Assembly (NCBI GenBank): GCA_016713225.1 | Contig: JADJPO010000001.1 | Coordinates: 62,001 to 126,000, forward strand | Direction of reading: 5' to 3' | DNA: 64,000 bases | Source: Kineosporiaceae bacterium | GTDB taxonomy: Bacteria > Actinomycetota > Actinomycetes > Actinomycetales > Kineosporiaceae | Shown here: positions 15,679 through 23,724 of the stretch, in pieces | Numbering within the stretch: position 1 is the first letter of the stretch | How the letters are laid out: every line of letters begins with the position of its first letter | The notes under the pieces: model-generated | Told to the model about the DNA's origin: nothing | The model's input: the letters and a program-made list of their open reading frames with translations, nothing else | Databases searched by the model: none | Program-made: the position numbers and the translations under genes

Positions 15679-16473
15679 GTGACACGACAATCTTTCGCCA
15701 CGCGACGATCACTGGCCGACGACTTGACCCGTCTCGGGCTCGCGCCGGGTCAAGTCGTCCTCGTGCACTCCTCGATGCGTCGGCTCGGCTGGGTGTGCGG
15801 CGGGGCCGTCACGGTGGTCGATGCGCTCCTCGACGCGATCGGTCCCGCGGGCACGATCGCCGTGCCCACCCACACCGCGGACAACCGCGATCCCTCGCGA
15901 TGGACCGACCATCCGGTTCCGAGGCAGTGGTGGTCCACCGTTCGCGAGGAGTTCCCGGGATTCGACCCGCGCATCACGCCGAGCCATGGCATGGGTGCTC
16001 TCGCTGAACAGGTGCGCACCTGGCCCGGCGCCCGACGCAGCGACCATCCCCAGACCTCTTTCGCCGCACTGGGACCCATGGCCGAGGTCATCACCTCGGG
16101 GCACGCGCTCGACTGCCACCTGGGGGATGACTCACCACTGGCACGGTTGCGCGACCTGGGTGCCGACGTCCTACTCCTGGGCGTCGGCTGGGAGGTCTGT
16201 ACCGCATTCCATCTGGCCGAGTATTCCGCGGAGTTGTGGCAACCCGCCGAATATGGCTGCGCCATTGGACACGGCCGCGACCGCCGGTGGATGACGTATT
16301 CCGACGCCAGCCTTGACGACCGCGACTTCGGCGTGCTTGGTCACGCCTTCGATTCGGCCGGGACCACCGTGCGTCATGGAGTGGCCGGTCAGGCGACCGC
16401 TCTCCGGTTCCCACTGCGGGAGGCCGTGAAGTTCGCCCTTACCTGGATGACCCACAACCGAGTTCACCGATGA
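15679..16473 (+). CDS. AAC(3)-family N-acetyltransferase
   Basis: 264 residues from the GTG at 15679. It carries the AAC(3) antibiotic acetyltransferase pattern: VVLVHSSMRRLGWVCGGAVTVV, GTIAVPTHTADN, ITPSHGMGALAEQVRTWPGA, SDHPQTSFAALGP and LLLGVGWEVCTAFHLAEY. Family members acetylate aminoglycosides with acetyl-CoA, but many in biosynthetic clusters modify other amines. Here it sits directly upstream of two peptide precursor genes and the radical SAM maturase, so acetylation of the mature peptide or a resistance function is plausible. It should not be read as a proven aminoglycoside resistance gene. Confidence 0.85.
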   Translation: MTRQSFATRRSLADDLTRLGLAPGQVVLVHSSMRRLGWVCGGAVTVVDALLDAIGPAGTIAVPTHTADNRDPSRWTDHPVPRQWWSTVREEFPGFDPRITPSHGMGALAEQVRTWPGARRSDHPQTSFAALGPMAEVITSGHALDCHLGDDSPLARLRDLGADVLLLGVGWEVCTAFHLAEYSAELWQPAEYGCAIGHGRDRRWMTYSDASLDDRDFGVLGHAFDSAGTTVRHGVAGQATALRFPLREAVKFALTWMTHNRVHR

Positions 16474-16658
16474 CATCGGGTTTCAACACCGGAACCCTCC
16501 GCCTGCTGACCCAGGCTCCGCAGCAGCACTCAGGCATTGTCAGAGTTCTTGCTCGCTCCTTCGAGGGCTCAATGTCCTCTGAGAGTGTGATTCTCAACGT
16601 GTTGGGGAAGGTTGCCTCACGCTCTATCGTAGGTGGTGACGGTGGGCTGGGAGGGTCA

Positions 16659-16874
16659 ATGTCGCGTGGGCCGGTTTCCCGAGACGCGAATCCACACGTG
16701 TTCAGTGAGGCGGAGCCCAGTGGGGACCCTTCGCCCTGCCCCGATCTGACGCAGGTTTCTCTGTCGACACTGCGTTCCCTACACTCGGGCACGCTGGCGC
16801 GGTGCGCGGCGAAGGTGGTGGACGAGTCGGATGATCACGAGGCGCTCATCTCGTTGTTCACTTCGGCGATCTGA
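16659..16874 (+). CDS. fxsA: FxSxx-COOH peptide precursor 1 (ends FTSAI)
   Basis: 71 residues from the ATG at 16659, with GGGAGGG ideally placed. A longer in-frame start at 16470 overlaps the acetyltransferase stop and is judged less likely. The leader contains DLTQVSLSTLRSL and LARCAAKVVDE, matched by precursor 2. The C-terminus is SLF-T-S-A-I with Phe67 and Ser69, fitting the FxSxx-COOH rule, where the radical SAM enzyme crosslinks Phe to the Ser two residues on (three-residue cyclophane; family knowledge). The region 16474-16658 upstream holds no other gene. A weak TTGGGG-17-TATCGT promoter-like pair lies ~30 bp before the ribosome binding site. Confidence 0.85.
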   Translation: MSRGPVSRDANPHVFSEAEPSGDPSPCPDLTQVSLSTLRSLHSGTLARCAAKVVDESDDHEALISLFTSAI

Positions 16875-16894
16875 GAATCTGATTGTGAGGGCCG

Positions 16895-17101
16895 ATGCTG
16901 CCGGAGGACCGTGTGGTCGCTGTCCTCGATGGGCACCCCCAGCCGTCTCGGACGGCGCCGCCGCCGCTGGACTTGCGGCTTGTATCGCTCAGGGCACTTC
17001 GCAGTCTCCCGGCCGGCCAGCTCAGCGAGTGTGTGGCCAAGGTGTTGCACGAGACCGCCGCGAGTGAAGCGCCGGCATCCCTTTTCTCCTCTGCCATCTG
17101 A
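16895..17101 (+). CDS. fxsA: FxSxx-COOH peptide precursor 2 (ends FSSAI)
   Basis: 68 residues from the ATG at 16895. A GTG at 16913 with GGAGG upstream is an alternative giving 62 residues. The leader (LRLVSLRALRSL, LSECVAKVLHE) aligns with that of precursor 1. The terminus is ASLF-S-S-A-I with Phe64 and Ser66. The last eight residues of the two precursors differ at only two positions. It lies 20 bp after precursor 1 and 8 bp before the maturase gene, which makes co-expression and shared processing very likely. Confidence 0.85.
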   Translation: MLPEDRVVAVLDGHPQPSRTAPPPLDLRLVSLRALRSLPAGQLSECVAKVLHETAASEAPASLFSSAI

Positions 17102-17109
17102 GGGCGGCC

Positions 17110-18279
17110 ATGCAGGAGTGGCCCCTCACTGGTCTGAACCTGCAGCGGGTGCGCGGGTCCGGTTGGCGCGCAACGCCGATGAACCAGTTCGTTCTCAAGC
17201 TGGTCGGCCCCTGCAACCTCGCGTGTGACTACTGCTACGTGTACACCGGCGCCGACCTGAGTTGGCGTGAGCGACCGGTCACGATGTCGCGAGCGGTGCT
17301 CGAGGCGACGGCCCGCCGCATCGCCGAACATGCCCGGGAGCATGCGCTGAATGGGGTCTCCATCGTTCTTCACGGGGGGGAGCCCCTGATGGCGGGAGCC
17401 GCACTGCTGGCCGAGGCTGCGGTGATCATGCGTGAATCGGTGCCGACCAGCGTGACCGTCTCGATCTCCGTCCAGACCAATGGGGTCCTGCTCGACAACC
17501 GGATCCTCGACGTCTGCCGAGATCACAGCCTGCGGATCGGCATCAGCCTCGACGGCGACCAGGCGCATCACGATGCCCATCGCCGCTACCAGGACGGGCG
17601 GGGAAGCTACGAGCTGACCGTTGCCGGGCTGCGCCGGCTGCTGGCCCCGGCGTATCGCGACCTGTTCTCCGGTCTGCTCTGCACCATCAACCTGTCGAAC
17701 GACCCGCTCGCGGTGTACGACTCACTGCTGCGATTCGACCCGCCCGTGATCGACTTTCTGCTGCCGCACGGTACCTGGTCATCACCGCCTCCCGGTCGGC
17801 AGGCCGATACGAAGACCCCTTATGCCGATTGGCTCATCACCATTTTCAACCGTTGGGCGGCCGCCCCCACCAGTGAGGTCGAGGTGCGCCTCTTCACCGA
17901 GATCATCAGAGTGATCCTGACCGGCACGAGCCGTTCGGACCAGGTCGGGCTGACGCCGGCCGCCTACCTGGTCATCGACACCGACGGCAGCATGCAACAG
18001 GTCGACATCTTGAAGGTGGCCTACCCCGGTGCTGCCGAGACCGGACTCACCGTCCTGGAGCACCCGATCGAAGCCGTCTTCGATCACCCCGCGATCGTGG
18101 CTCGTCAACTCGGCATCGACGGTCTGTCCGCCACCTGCCGAGCCTGCCGATTGGCGAGTACCTGCGGCGGGGGTCACTACACGCATCGCTACCGCCCGGG
18201 CACCGGGTTCCTCAACCCGTCGGTCTACTGCGCCGACCTCGAGGCCCTGTTCGATCACGTCGCGGCATCATTGACTTGA
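17110..18279 (+). CDS. fxsB: Radical SAM/SPASM peptide maturase (FxsB-like)
   Basis: A 389-residue radical SAM enzyme. The FeS-cluster motif is CNLACDYCYVY (Cys35, Cys39, Cys42), followed by SIVLHGGEPLM (AdoMet GGE) and ISVQTNGVLLD, ISLDGDQAHHDAHR. A C-terminal SPASM-like segment holds CRACRLASTCGGGHYTHRY and YCADLEALF. These enzymes install a C-C crosslink between the aromatic residue and the third residue of the FxS core. The family is often described with a C-terminal fused, inactivated HExxH extension. Here the protein ends after SPASM, and the HExxH region is a separate gene 13 bp downstream. The start ATG at 17110 is preceded by GAGGGCGG. Confidence 0.92.
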   Translation: MQEWPLTGLNLQRVRGSGWRATPMNQFVLKLVGPCNLACDYCYVYTGADLSWRERPVTMSRAVLEATARRIAEHAREHALNGVSIVLHGGEPLMAGAALLAEAAVIMRESVPTSVTVSISVQTNGVLLDNRILDVCRDHSLRIGISLDGDQAHHDAHRRYQDGRGSYELTVAGLRRLLAPAYRDLFSGLLCTINLSNDPLAVYDSLLRFDPPVIDFLLPHGTWSSPPPGRQADTKTPYADWLITIFNRWAAAPTSEVEVRLFTEIIRVILTGTSRSDQVGLTPAAYLVIDTDGSMQQVDILKVAYPGAAETGLTVLEHPIEAVFDHPAIVARQLGIDGLSATCRACRLASTCGGGHYTHRYRPGTGFLNPSVYCADLEALFDHVAASLT

Positions 18280-18292
18280 CCGGGAGCATCAG

Positions 18293-20065
18293 GTGATCAG
18301 CTATCACGCCATCCGTGAACCGTGGATATCCCAGGTGCTGTCCGGAACGTCCGGCCCGCAGGCACTGGCAGAGCTGAGATCTGCGCAGTTCAGCCGTCAC
18401 CTGGTGCTACTCCGAGGGCTCCTGGACGAGGTCGAGAAGTCGGCACCTGGTGATGGTGAACGCGGCCGACTGGAGCACAACTACGCAGCCCTGGCCGACC
18501 TCGACGCCCACCACCGCCAGCTCGTGGTGGACGCCGTGGGCTACCCCTACGTCGGCGCATGGGCCATGACCTGTCTGATGCTCCTGAACCAGCCCGGCAC
18601 CGAAGCCCATCCGCTGTGGCCAGATCTGGCCCACCTCGGTTCCATCGCGGTCTCGGTGGCGCTGGCTGCCGGCGTCCCACTCGAGGTGACCGTGCCGATC
18701 CGCAACGGCCAGGTCATGATCCCCCGAACCGGAACCGTTCGCCTGGACGACCGGCCCGAGGCACGGCTCGCCACGGCTCGGGTAGCCGGCGATGGCGGCC
18801 TCACCGTGGCCGGCGATGACGCGTGCGTCCGGGTTCGACCGGCGGACGGCGCCACTGACGACTGGCGCCCTCTCCACCGTCTCCGGGCGTGCCACGATGG
18901 GCTCGACCTCGATGTCCTGCTGGACGACGCCGACCCCTACCGAAGCTGCCACGAGGTGGCCGTCGCCGAACCGCTCAGCGGCGCGGACGTCGCCCACTGG
19001 CAGGCCATGACAGCCTCCACCTGGCACCTACTCGTCGCGCGTCATCGGATGCGCGCCGAGGCGCTGGCGTACGGGTTGCGTGCCATCACCCCGTTGCTCA
19101 GCGGTCGCCACGACCTGGCCGCGAGCACCACCACGCGGTCCGCGTCCTGGGCCATCGCGCTCACCCCGCCGAATCGCGCGGATCGCTACGCCTGTGGGCT
19201 GATCCATGAATTCGAGCACTCCACCCTCAACGAACTTCAAGAGCTGGTGCCGCTGATCCGTCATGGTCAGGGCGAACGGTTCTATTCGCCCTGGCGCAAC
19301 GACCCCCGCCCGGGGGTGGGGCTGCTCCACGGTGTCCACGCCTGGATCTCGGTCACCGAGTTCTGGCGCCGCGAGCTCACTCGGGATCCGGACAATCGGG
19401 GGCTGGCCTTCGACTGGGCGCGCAGCCGAGCACAGCTGCGTGTCGGAAGGGCATCCTTGGCGGCCACCGGGCTGTTGACCGATGCTGGTGAGGGACTTCT
19501 GACCGCGGCGCACTCGGTGGCCTCGGCCGACGTGGATCCGAACACGCCCGGACGGACGCTCGAATGCGCTGAGGACCTCGTGCTCGATCATGCGCTGCGG
19601 TGGCGTCTGACCAATGTCAGGGTCCCCTCGGAGATGGTCGCCTGCCTGGAGGAGGACTGGAGAGCAGGTCGATACCCGCGTGACGTGCCCACGATGTCGA
19701 GCTATCTACCTACACCCGAGATCGTCGGTGACGATCCGCGGCTTCAGTTGGCAGAGACCGTTATCACCCAGTCATCGGATGAAACCCAGGTTGACCCGGG
19801 TGACCCTCAGTGGCCGCTGATCAATGGTGACTACTCCCTTGCCGAGTCTGGCTTCCAGCAGCAGATCCTCTGCGGACAGGACGACATTCCATCGTGGACC
19901 GGGCTGGCTGTGGCGAGGATTCGCCGGCGAGCTCCCGGGCAGCGGATTCTCCACCGAGCACCCGAACTTGTTCGCGCGCTGTGGTCGGTTGTGCGGGAAC
20001 AGCACGCGAATCGGCCGTCACCAACAGAGCTGGCCACATGGTTCGATCACGGGAGGTTGACATGA
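18293..20065 (+). CDS. HExxH-motif peptide-modification enzyme (putative aKG/Fe peptide beta-hydroxylase)
   Basis: 590 residues from the GTG at 18293. The motif HEFEH (His305, Glu306, His309) lies in CGLIHEFEHSTLNELQELV, with YSPWRNDPRPGVGLLHGVHAWI downstream, which could supply the third ligand (His). The family is known as the HEXXH domain found beside FxSxx-type radical SAM loci. Related members have been described as alpha-ketoglutarate/iron peptide beta-hydroxylases, so hydroxylation of the cyclophane peptide is the likely role (inference). The N-terminal ~170 residues are helical (QALAELRSAQFSRHLVLLRG). It follows fxsB by 13 bp, in one operon. The intact metal motif distinguishes it from the inactivated fused forms. 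Confidence 0.82.
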   Translation: MISYHAIREPWISQVLSGTSGPQALAELRSAQFSRHLVLLRGLLDEVEKSAPGDGERGRLEHNYAALADLDAHHRQLVVDAVGYPYVGAWAMTCLMLLNQPGTEAHPLWPDLAHLGSIAVSVALAAGVPLEVTVPIRNGQVMIPRTGTVRLDDRPEARLATARVAGDGGLTVAGDDACVRVRPADGATDDWRPLHRLRACHDGLDLDVLLDDADPYRSCHEVAVAEPLSGADVAHWQAMTASTWHLLVARHRMRAEALAYGLRAITPLLSGRHDLAASTTTRSASWAIALTPPNRADRYACGLIHEFEHSTLNELQELVPLIRHGQGERFYSPWRNDPRPGVGLLHGVHAWISVTEFWRRELTRDPDNRGLAFDWARSRAQLRVGRASLAATGLLTDAGEGLLTAAHSVASADVDPNTPGRTLECAEDLVLDHALRWRLTNVRVPSEMVACLEEDWRAGRYPRDVPTMSSYLPTPEIVGDDPRLQLAETVITQSSDETQVDPGDPQWPLINGDYSLAESGFQQQILCGQDDIPSWTGLAVARIRRRAPGQRILHRAPELVRALWSVVREQHANRPSPTELATWFDHGRLT

Positions 20066-20136
20066 GAAGCGTTGCGGCAGAACTGCAGCCAACGATAAAG
20101 CCCGTCCTCTTGCGCAAGCCGTTCTCTCATCGATGA
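20062..20136 (+). CDS. 24-residue micro-ORF coupled to the HExxH gene
   Basis: The ATG at 20062 overlaps the HExxH stop (ATGA) and is preceded by GGGAGG at ideal spacing. The product is 24 residues, starting MRSVAAELQPTIKPVLLRKP and ending FSHR. It is basic, lacks a leader-like VSL-LRSL motif and does not obey FxSxx at its end. It could be a small translated peptide, a regulatory leader or an accident of the strong site; evidence is limited to start context and coupling. Confidence 0.4.
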   Translation: MRSVAAELQPTIKPVLLRKPFSHR

Positions 20137-20292
20137 TCACAGGGGTATGGTGACGCAGGTGGTAGGCACGGTTGTCGCTCACGAGGCAATCCCGTGCGCG
20201 CGCGCCCGGTACTGGACGCGACAGAACCGGTCGGTCCAAGCTCACAAATCGAACGCTTGTCGTCGGCGTGACCGAGAGTCATGCTGTGCTGA

Positions 20293-20321
20293 GGGCATTT
20301 TGCCCCTTTCGATGATCATCG
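20293..20321. promoter_or_regulatory. Two inverted repeats upstream of the second FxsT-like gene
   Basis: GGGCA-TTT-TGCCC (20293-20305) is followed by the perfect palindrome CGATGATCATCG (20310-20321), directly before the GGGGG ribosome binding site of the gene at 20331. The 9-mer CGATGATCA also occurs at 20131-20139, at the other end of this 194-bp gap. These may be operator elements or a weak attenuator. No clear -35/-10 pair is visible. Confidence 0.4.
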
Positions 20322-20330
20322 GGGGGCCTC

Positions 20331-23300
20331 GTGGGACATGAACGCGGCGACGAGCCACGCCGCCTGGTCGTGCCGTCACGACTGGGGGTGGGCGAGCGAC
20401 GGCAACTTCAGGACGCCGTCCGGCGGGTGGAGGCCCTGCGCCATCCCACGCTTCGTGATGTCTTGGTGACCGAGTTGGTCCACGAGTTCGGCGGAGCATT
20501 CGTGCCCCCCGACGGGCAGTCCGCTGACCCTGCATGGGACATCCTGTCCGCCTGCATCGAGGGCGGAGACCCTCACATACTGATCGATGTCTTGCGCCTC
20601 GTCGCGCCTCCCGCACGGGATATCGAGGATCTCGGTGCGCTCTTGGACGAGATCCTCCCCAGAGGACTGCTCACCGTGACCGAGCGACGGCAGGCCACCG
20701 ATGCCCTCGATGAGCTGTCCGAGGCTGCTTTGAGCGACATTCTCGAGAGCAGAGAACTCGCCGACGCCCTCAGAGAGGTCATCGCCGCGACCGCCCCGGA
20801 CCGACGACCTTCAGCACAGGAGGTCTTGGCCGTTCTCGAATCTCGCGCCGGGCACCACCCCGGGGCGGATTTTGCACTCATCACCTTCCTGGAAATGGCT
20901 GCCCACCGCCTCGGGGATGCCCAGAATCTGCTGCTCCACGATGTCTCCTTCCCCTTCGCCCGGCGCTTGGGCTTGCTCGACGAGGCCCGTTTGCTGTGCC
21001 GGGACATCATTGGCGAATCACCACCATCGGGACTGGATTCGTCGTCACCGGCAGCTGGTCACACCCTGGAATCCGACGATGAGACGGACTCCGACCCAAC
21101 CGCGGAACCGAGAACCGAGGAATCGATGGGATCTGATGTGGGAATGGCCGGTACCCGGACAACACCGGCCCGAGGAGCGTCCGTCCCCCAGGTGATGGGA
21201 GGCGTCCCCCATCAGAACCCCTTCTTCGTCGGCCGTGACGATCAACTCGCCGCCTTGGCACTGACGCTGGAACAACGTGGTCAAGCCACGGTGACAGCGG
21301 TCCACGGCCTCGGGGGAATCGGGAAGAGCCAGCTCGCCGCAGAGTACGCCCATCGCTATCAGTCGAATTACGAGATGATCTGGTGGATCCCCTCGGATGA
21401 CACCCGCTCGGTCCGACGTTCGTTCGTCTCCCTGGCCCGCCGACTGGGCATGCCGGAGACCGCCGACGTTCAGTTGACTGTTGACACGCTGCTGGACCGG
21501 TTGCGCCAGGGGAAGCCCCATACCAAATGGCTGCTGATCTTCGACGCAGCTCAACGGCCCGCTGATCTGCAGGCGTACATTCCGAGCGGGCCCGGGCACG
21601 TCCTGGTCACGTCCCGCGATCGCACCTGGAGTGGCGCCTCAAATGCCCTGGAGCTCGATGTCTTCGACCGCCAGGAGAGCATCGACTTCCTCGCGAACCG
21701 GTGGAAGGACCTGTCCGAATCCGATGCTCTGAAACTTGCCGACAGCCTGGGCCATTGGCCGCTGGCGCTCGAACAAGCCGCTGCGGTCCACGCCGAAACC
21801 GGAATGCCGCTGGCCGAGTACCTCCACCTCCTCGAGACCAAGCCTGCTCAATTGATGGACGAGGGGGAGGGACCGTACTACCCGACCTCGGTGGCCAAGA
21901 CGCTTCATCTCGCCTTCGAGAAGCTGACCGAGCGATCAGAGGCTGCGGCCCAACTGCTCGAGGTCTGTTGCTTCATGAGCTCCAACCCGATCTCGGTACC
22001 CATGCTCGCCCGCGGGCGAGGTGCGGCCTCCCTGCCCGCCTCGCTGGCCGAGACGCTGCGCGACGAGATGAAGATGCGTGGCGCTATTCGGGATATCGGT
22101 CGCTATGCCTTGGCCAAGGTGGACCCGAGCCGCGACTACATCACCATCCACATGCTCATCACGGCGGTCCTGCGGGCCAACGTTCCAGCCCAGCGCAAGG
22201 CCTCGGTAGAGCAGTGCGCCCACGAAATGCTCGCCTTGGCCAACCCCGGAGAGCCGGACAACCGGCGAAACTGGTCCCAGTTCGCTCAGCTCGCCCCACA
22301 CGTGCGCCCCTCAGGTGTGCTTCACTCCGACGACCCCCACGTCCGACGGATCGTGCTGGACTTGGCTCGCTACTACTACGCCACCGGCGACTATGAAGCC
22401 AGCGCGGCTGTTGCGTTGGAGGCGGTGGAGAACTGGCAGGCGCGTCTTGGGCCAGACGACCGGATGACCCTCGCCGCGTGCTTCCATGCGGGCAATGCTC
22501 AACGCGAACTGGGGGAGTACCTCGCTGCCCGGCAGATCAACAGTGATACCTGGCAACGTCTGCAATCCTCCAGCTCTGCAGACGACGAGCTGATGTTGCG
22601 GGTGGCGAACAGCAGCGGCGCAGACCACCGGCTGGCTGGAGATTTCCGTAGGGCCTTGGACATCGACGAGCAGAACTTGGCCCAGTGCCTGCGGACGTTG
22701 GGCGAGGACGACCCACTCACTCTGCGAGCGGCCAGCAACCTGGCCGTCGACTGCCGGCTCCTCGGAGACTTCTCACGCGCACTCATGCTGGATGAGGACA
22801 CGCTGGCGAGACGCCAGGTCGTCCTTGGACCATTGCATTTCGAGGTGCTCGCCTCCGCGGTCAACCTCGTCCGCGATCACGCCTACCTCGGCCACTACGA
22901 ACAGGGGTTGGCTGACGCCCGAGCGGCCGTCGACCGCTTCCAGCAGGCTCTGCCCGAGCATCCTCAGATGTGGTTCATGCGACGCAATCTCGCCTCACTG
23001 TTGCGACTCAACGGTAGTTATCACGACTCCGTTGTCGTCGCGACGACGGTTTACGACCGCCTCAGTCGACGGTTCGGCCCGCGCAACGAGAACACGATGG
23101 CCGCCGCGCTCACCCTGTTCAACTCGTTGCGCGCCATCGGGCGACTCGATGATGCGCAGAACTTGGGCGAGGAGACGCTCGATGCCTATACGGCCCACCT
23201 CGGGGCCGAACATCCGTTCACCCTGGCCTGTGCCAGCAACCTTGCTGTCCTCTATCGCGCGTTGAATCGCATCGACGAGGCCTACGAACGGGACCGGGTG

Positions 23301-23657
23301 ACCCAGGATGCCCTCCATCGACGACTCGGTTCGGACCATCCGTACTCACTCGTGAGTGACAGCAACATGAGCAACAATTTGGCCCTCCGGGAAGAGGTTG
23401 ACCAAGCGCTCGCGTTGTCCGAGGCCACCTATGCGGCAGCGTTCCGGATCCGCGGCGAGGACCACCCCTTCACCTTGGCGTGTGGCGCCAACCTGGCACT
23501 CGACCTGGAGGCCATGGGCCGACACGACGAGGCCGGTGACATCCGTGCCACCATCCACCAGGGTCTCTTGGAACGCCTGGGGCCAGAACACCCAGAGACG
23601 GTGAACTTCGAACGCCGACGTCGGTCCGAGAGCTCGATCGAGGTGCCTCGAATCTGA
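20331..23657 (+). CDS. FxSxx-COOH system NB-ARC/tetratricopeptide protein (FxsT-like, copy 2)
   Basis: A 1108-residue STAND protein (GTG start, GGGGG four bases upstream). Residues ~1-220 hold two helical modules (TLRDVLVTELVHEFGGAF, ILIDVLRLVAP; ALREVIAATAPDRRPSAQEV) resembling effector-associated domains, then an acidic linker. The NB-ARC has a P-loop HGLGGIGKSQLAAEYAHRYQ near residue 325, EMIWWIPSDD, LLIFDAAQ, VTSRDR and GHWPLALEQAA. TPR repeats run from ~680 to the end (GEYLAARQINSDTWQRLQ, GDFRRALDIDEQNLAQCL, GDFSRALMLDEDTLARRQ). The ATPase-TPR part resembles the gene at 12512-15328, but the N-terminal modules differ, suggesting distinct input or effector partners around one ligand. It is on the maturase strand. 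Confidence 0.84.
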   Translation: MGHERGDEPRRLVVPSRLGVGERRQLQDAVRRVEALRHPTLRDVLVTELVHEFGGAFVPPDGQSADPAWDILSACIEGGDPHILIDVLRLVAPPARDIEDLGALLDEILPRGLLTVTERRQATDALDELSEAALSDILESRELADALREVIAATAPDRRPSAQEVLAVLESRAGHHPGADFALITFLEMAAHRLGDAQNLLLHDVSFPFARRLGLLDEARLLCRDIIGESPPSGLDSSSPAAGHTLESDDETDSDPTAEPRTEESMGSDVGMAGTRTTPARGASVPQVMGGVPHQNPFFVGRDDQLAALALTLEQRGQATVTAVHGLGGIGKSQLAAEYAHRYQSNYEMIWWIPSDDTRSVRRSFVSLARRLGMPETADVQLTVDTLLDRLRQGKPHTKWLLIFDAAQRPADLQAYIPSGPGHVLVTSRDRTWSGASNALELDVFDRQESIDFLANRWKDLSESDALKLADSLGHWPLALEQAAAVHAETGMPLAEYLHLLETKPAQLMDEGEGPYYPTSVAKTLHLAFEKLTERSEAAAQLLEVCCFMSSNPISVPMLARGRGAASLPASLAETLRDEMKMRGAIRDIGRYALAKVDPSRDYITIHMLITAVLRANVPAQRKASVEQCAHEMLALANPGEPDNRRNWSQFAQLAPHVRPSGVLHSDDPHVRRIVLDLARYYYATGDYEASAAVALEAVENWQARLGPDDRMTLAACFHAGNAQRELGEYLAARQINSDTWQRLQSSSSADDELMLRVANSSGADHRLAGDFRRALDIDEQNLAQCLRTLGEDDPLTLRAASNLAVDCRLLGDFSRALMLDEDTLARRQVVLGPLHFEVLASAVNLVRDHAYLGHYEQGLADARAAVDRFQQALPEHPQMWFMRRNLASLLRLNGSYHDSVVVATTVYDRLSRRFGPRNENTMAAALTLFNSLRAIGRLDDAQNLGEETLDAYTAHLGAEHPFTLACASNLAVLYRALNRIDEAYERDRVTQDALHRRLGSDHPYSLVSDSNMSNNLALREEVDQALALSEATYAAAFRIRGEDHPFTLACGANLALDLEAMGRHDEAGDIRATIHQGLLERLGPEHPETVNFERRRRSESSIEVPRI

Positions 23658-23724
23658 CCATGACGCGGGCTCGGAGCAGTGCGCCCTGTGCGTTCGGCGT
23701 GAGTCCTGCGCCCAGGAGACAGAC

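Noticed and set aside
16470..16658. Longer start (ATG 16470) for the first FxSxx precursor
   Set aside because: It would add 63 residues to a precursor family that is usually 55-75 residues; the ATG at 16659 has a far better ribosome binding site.
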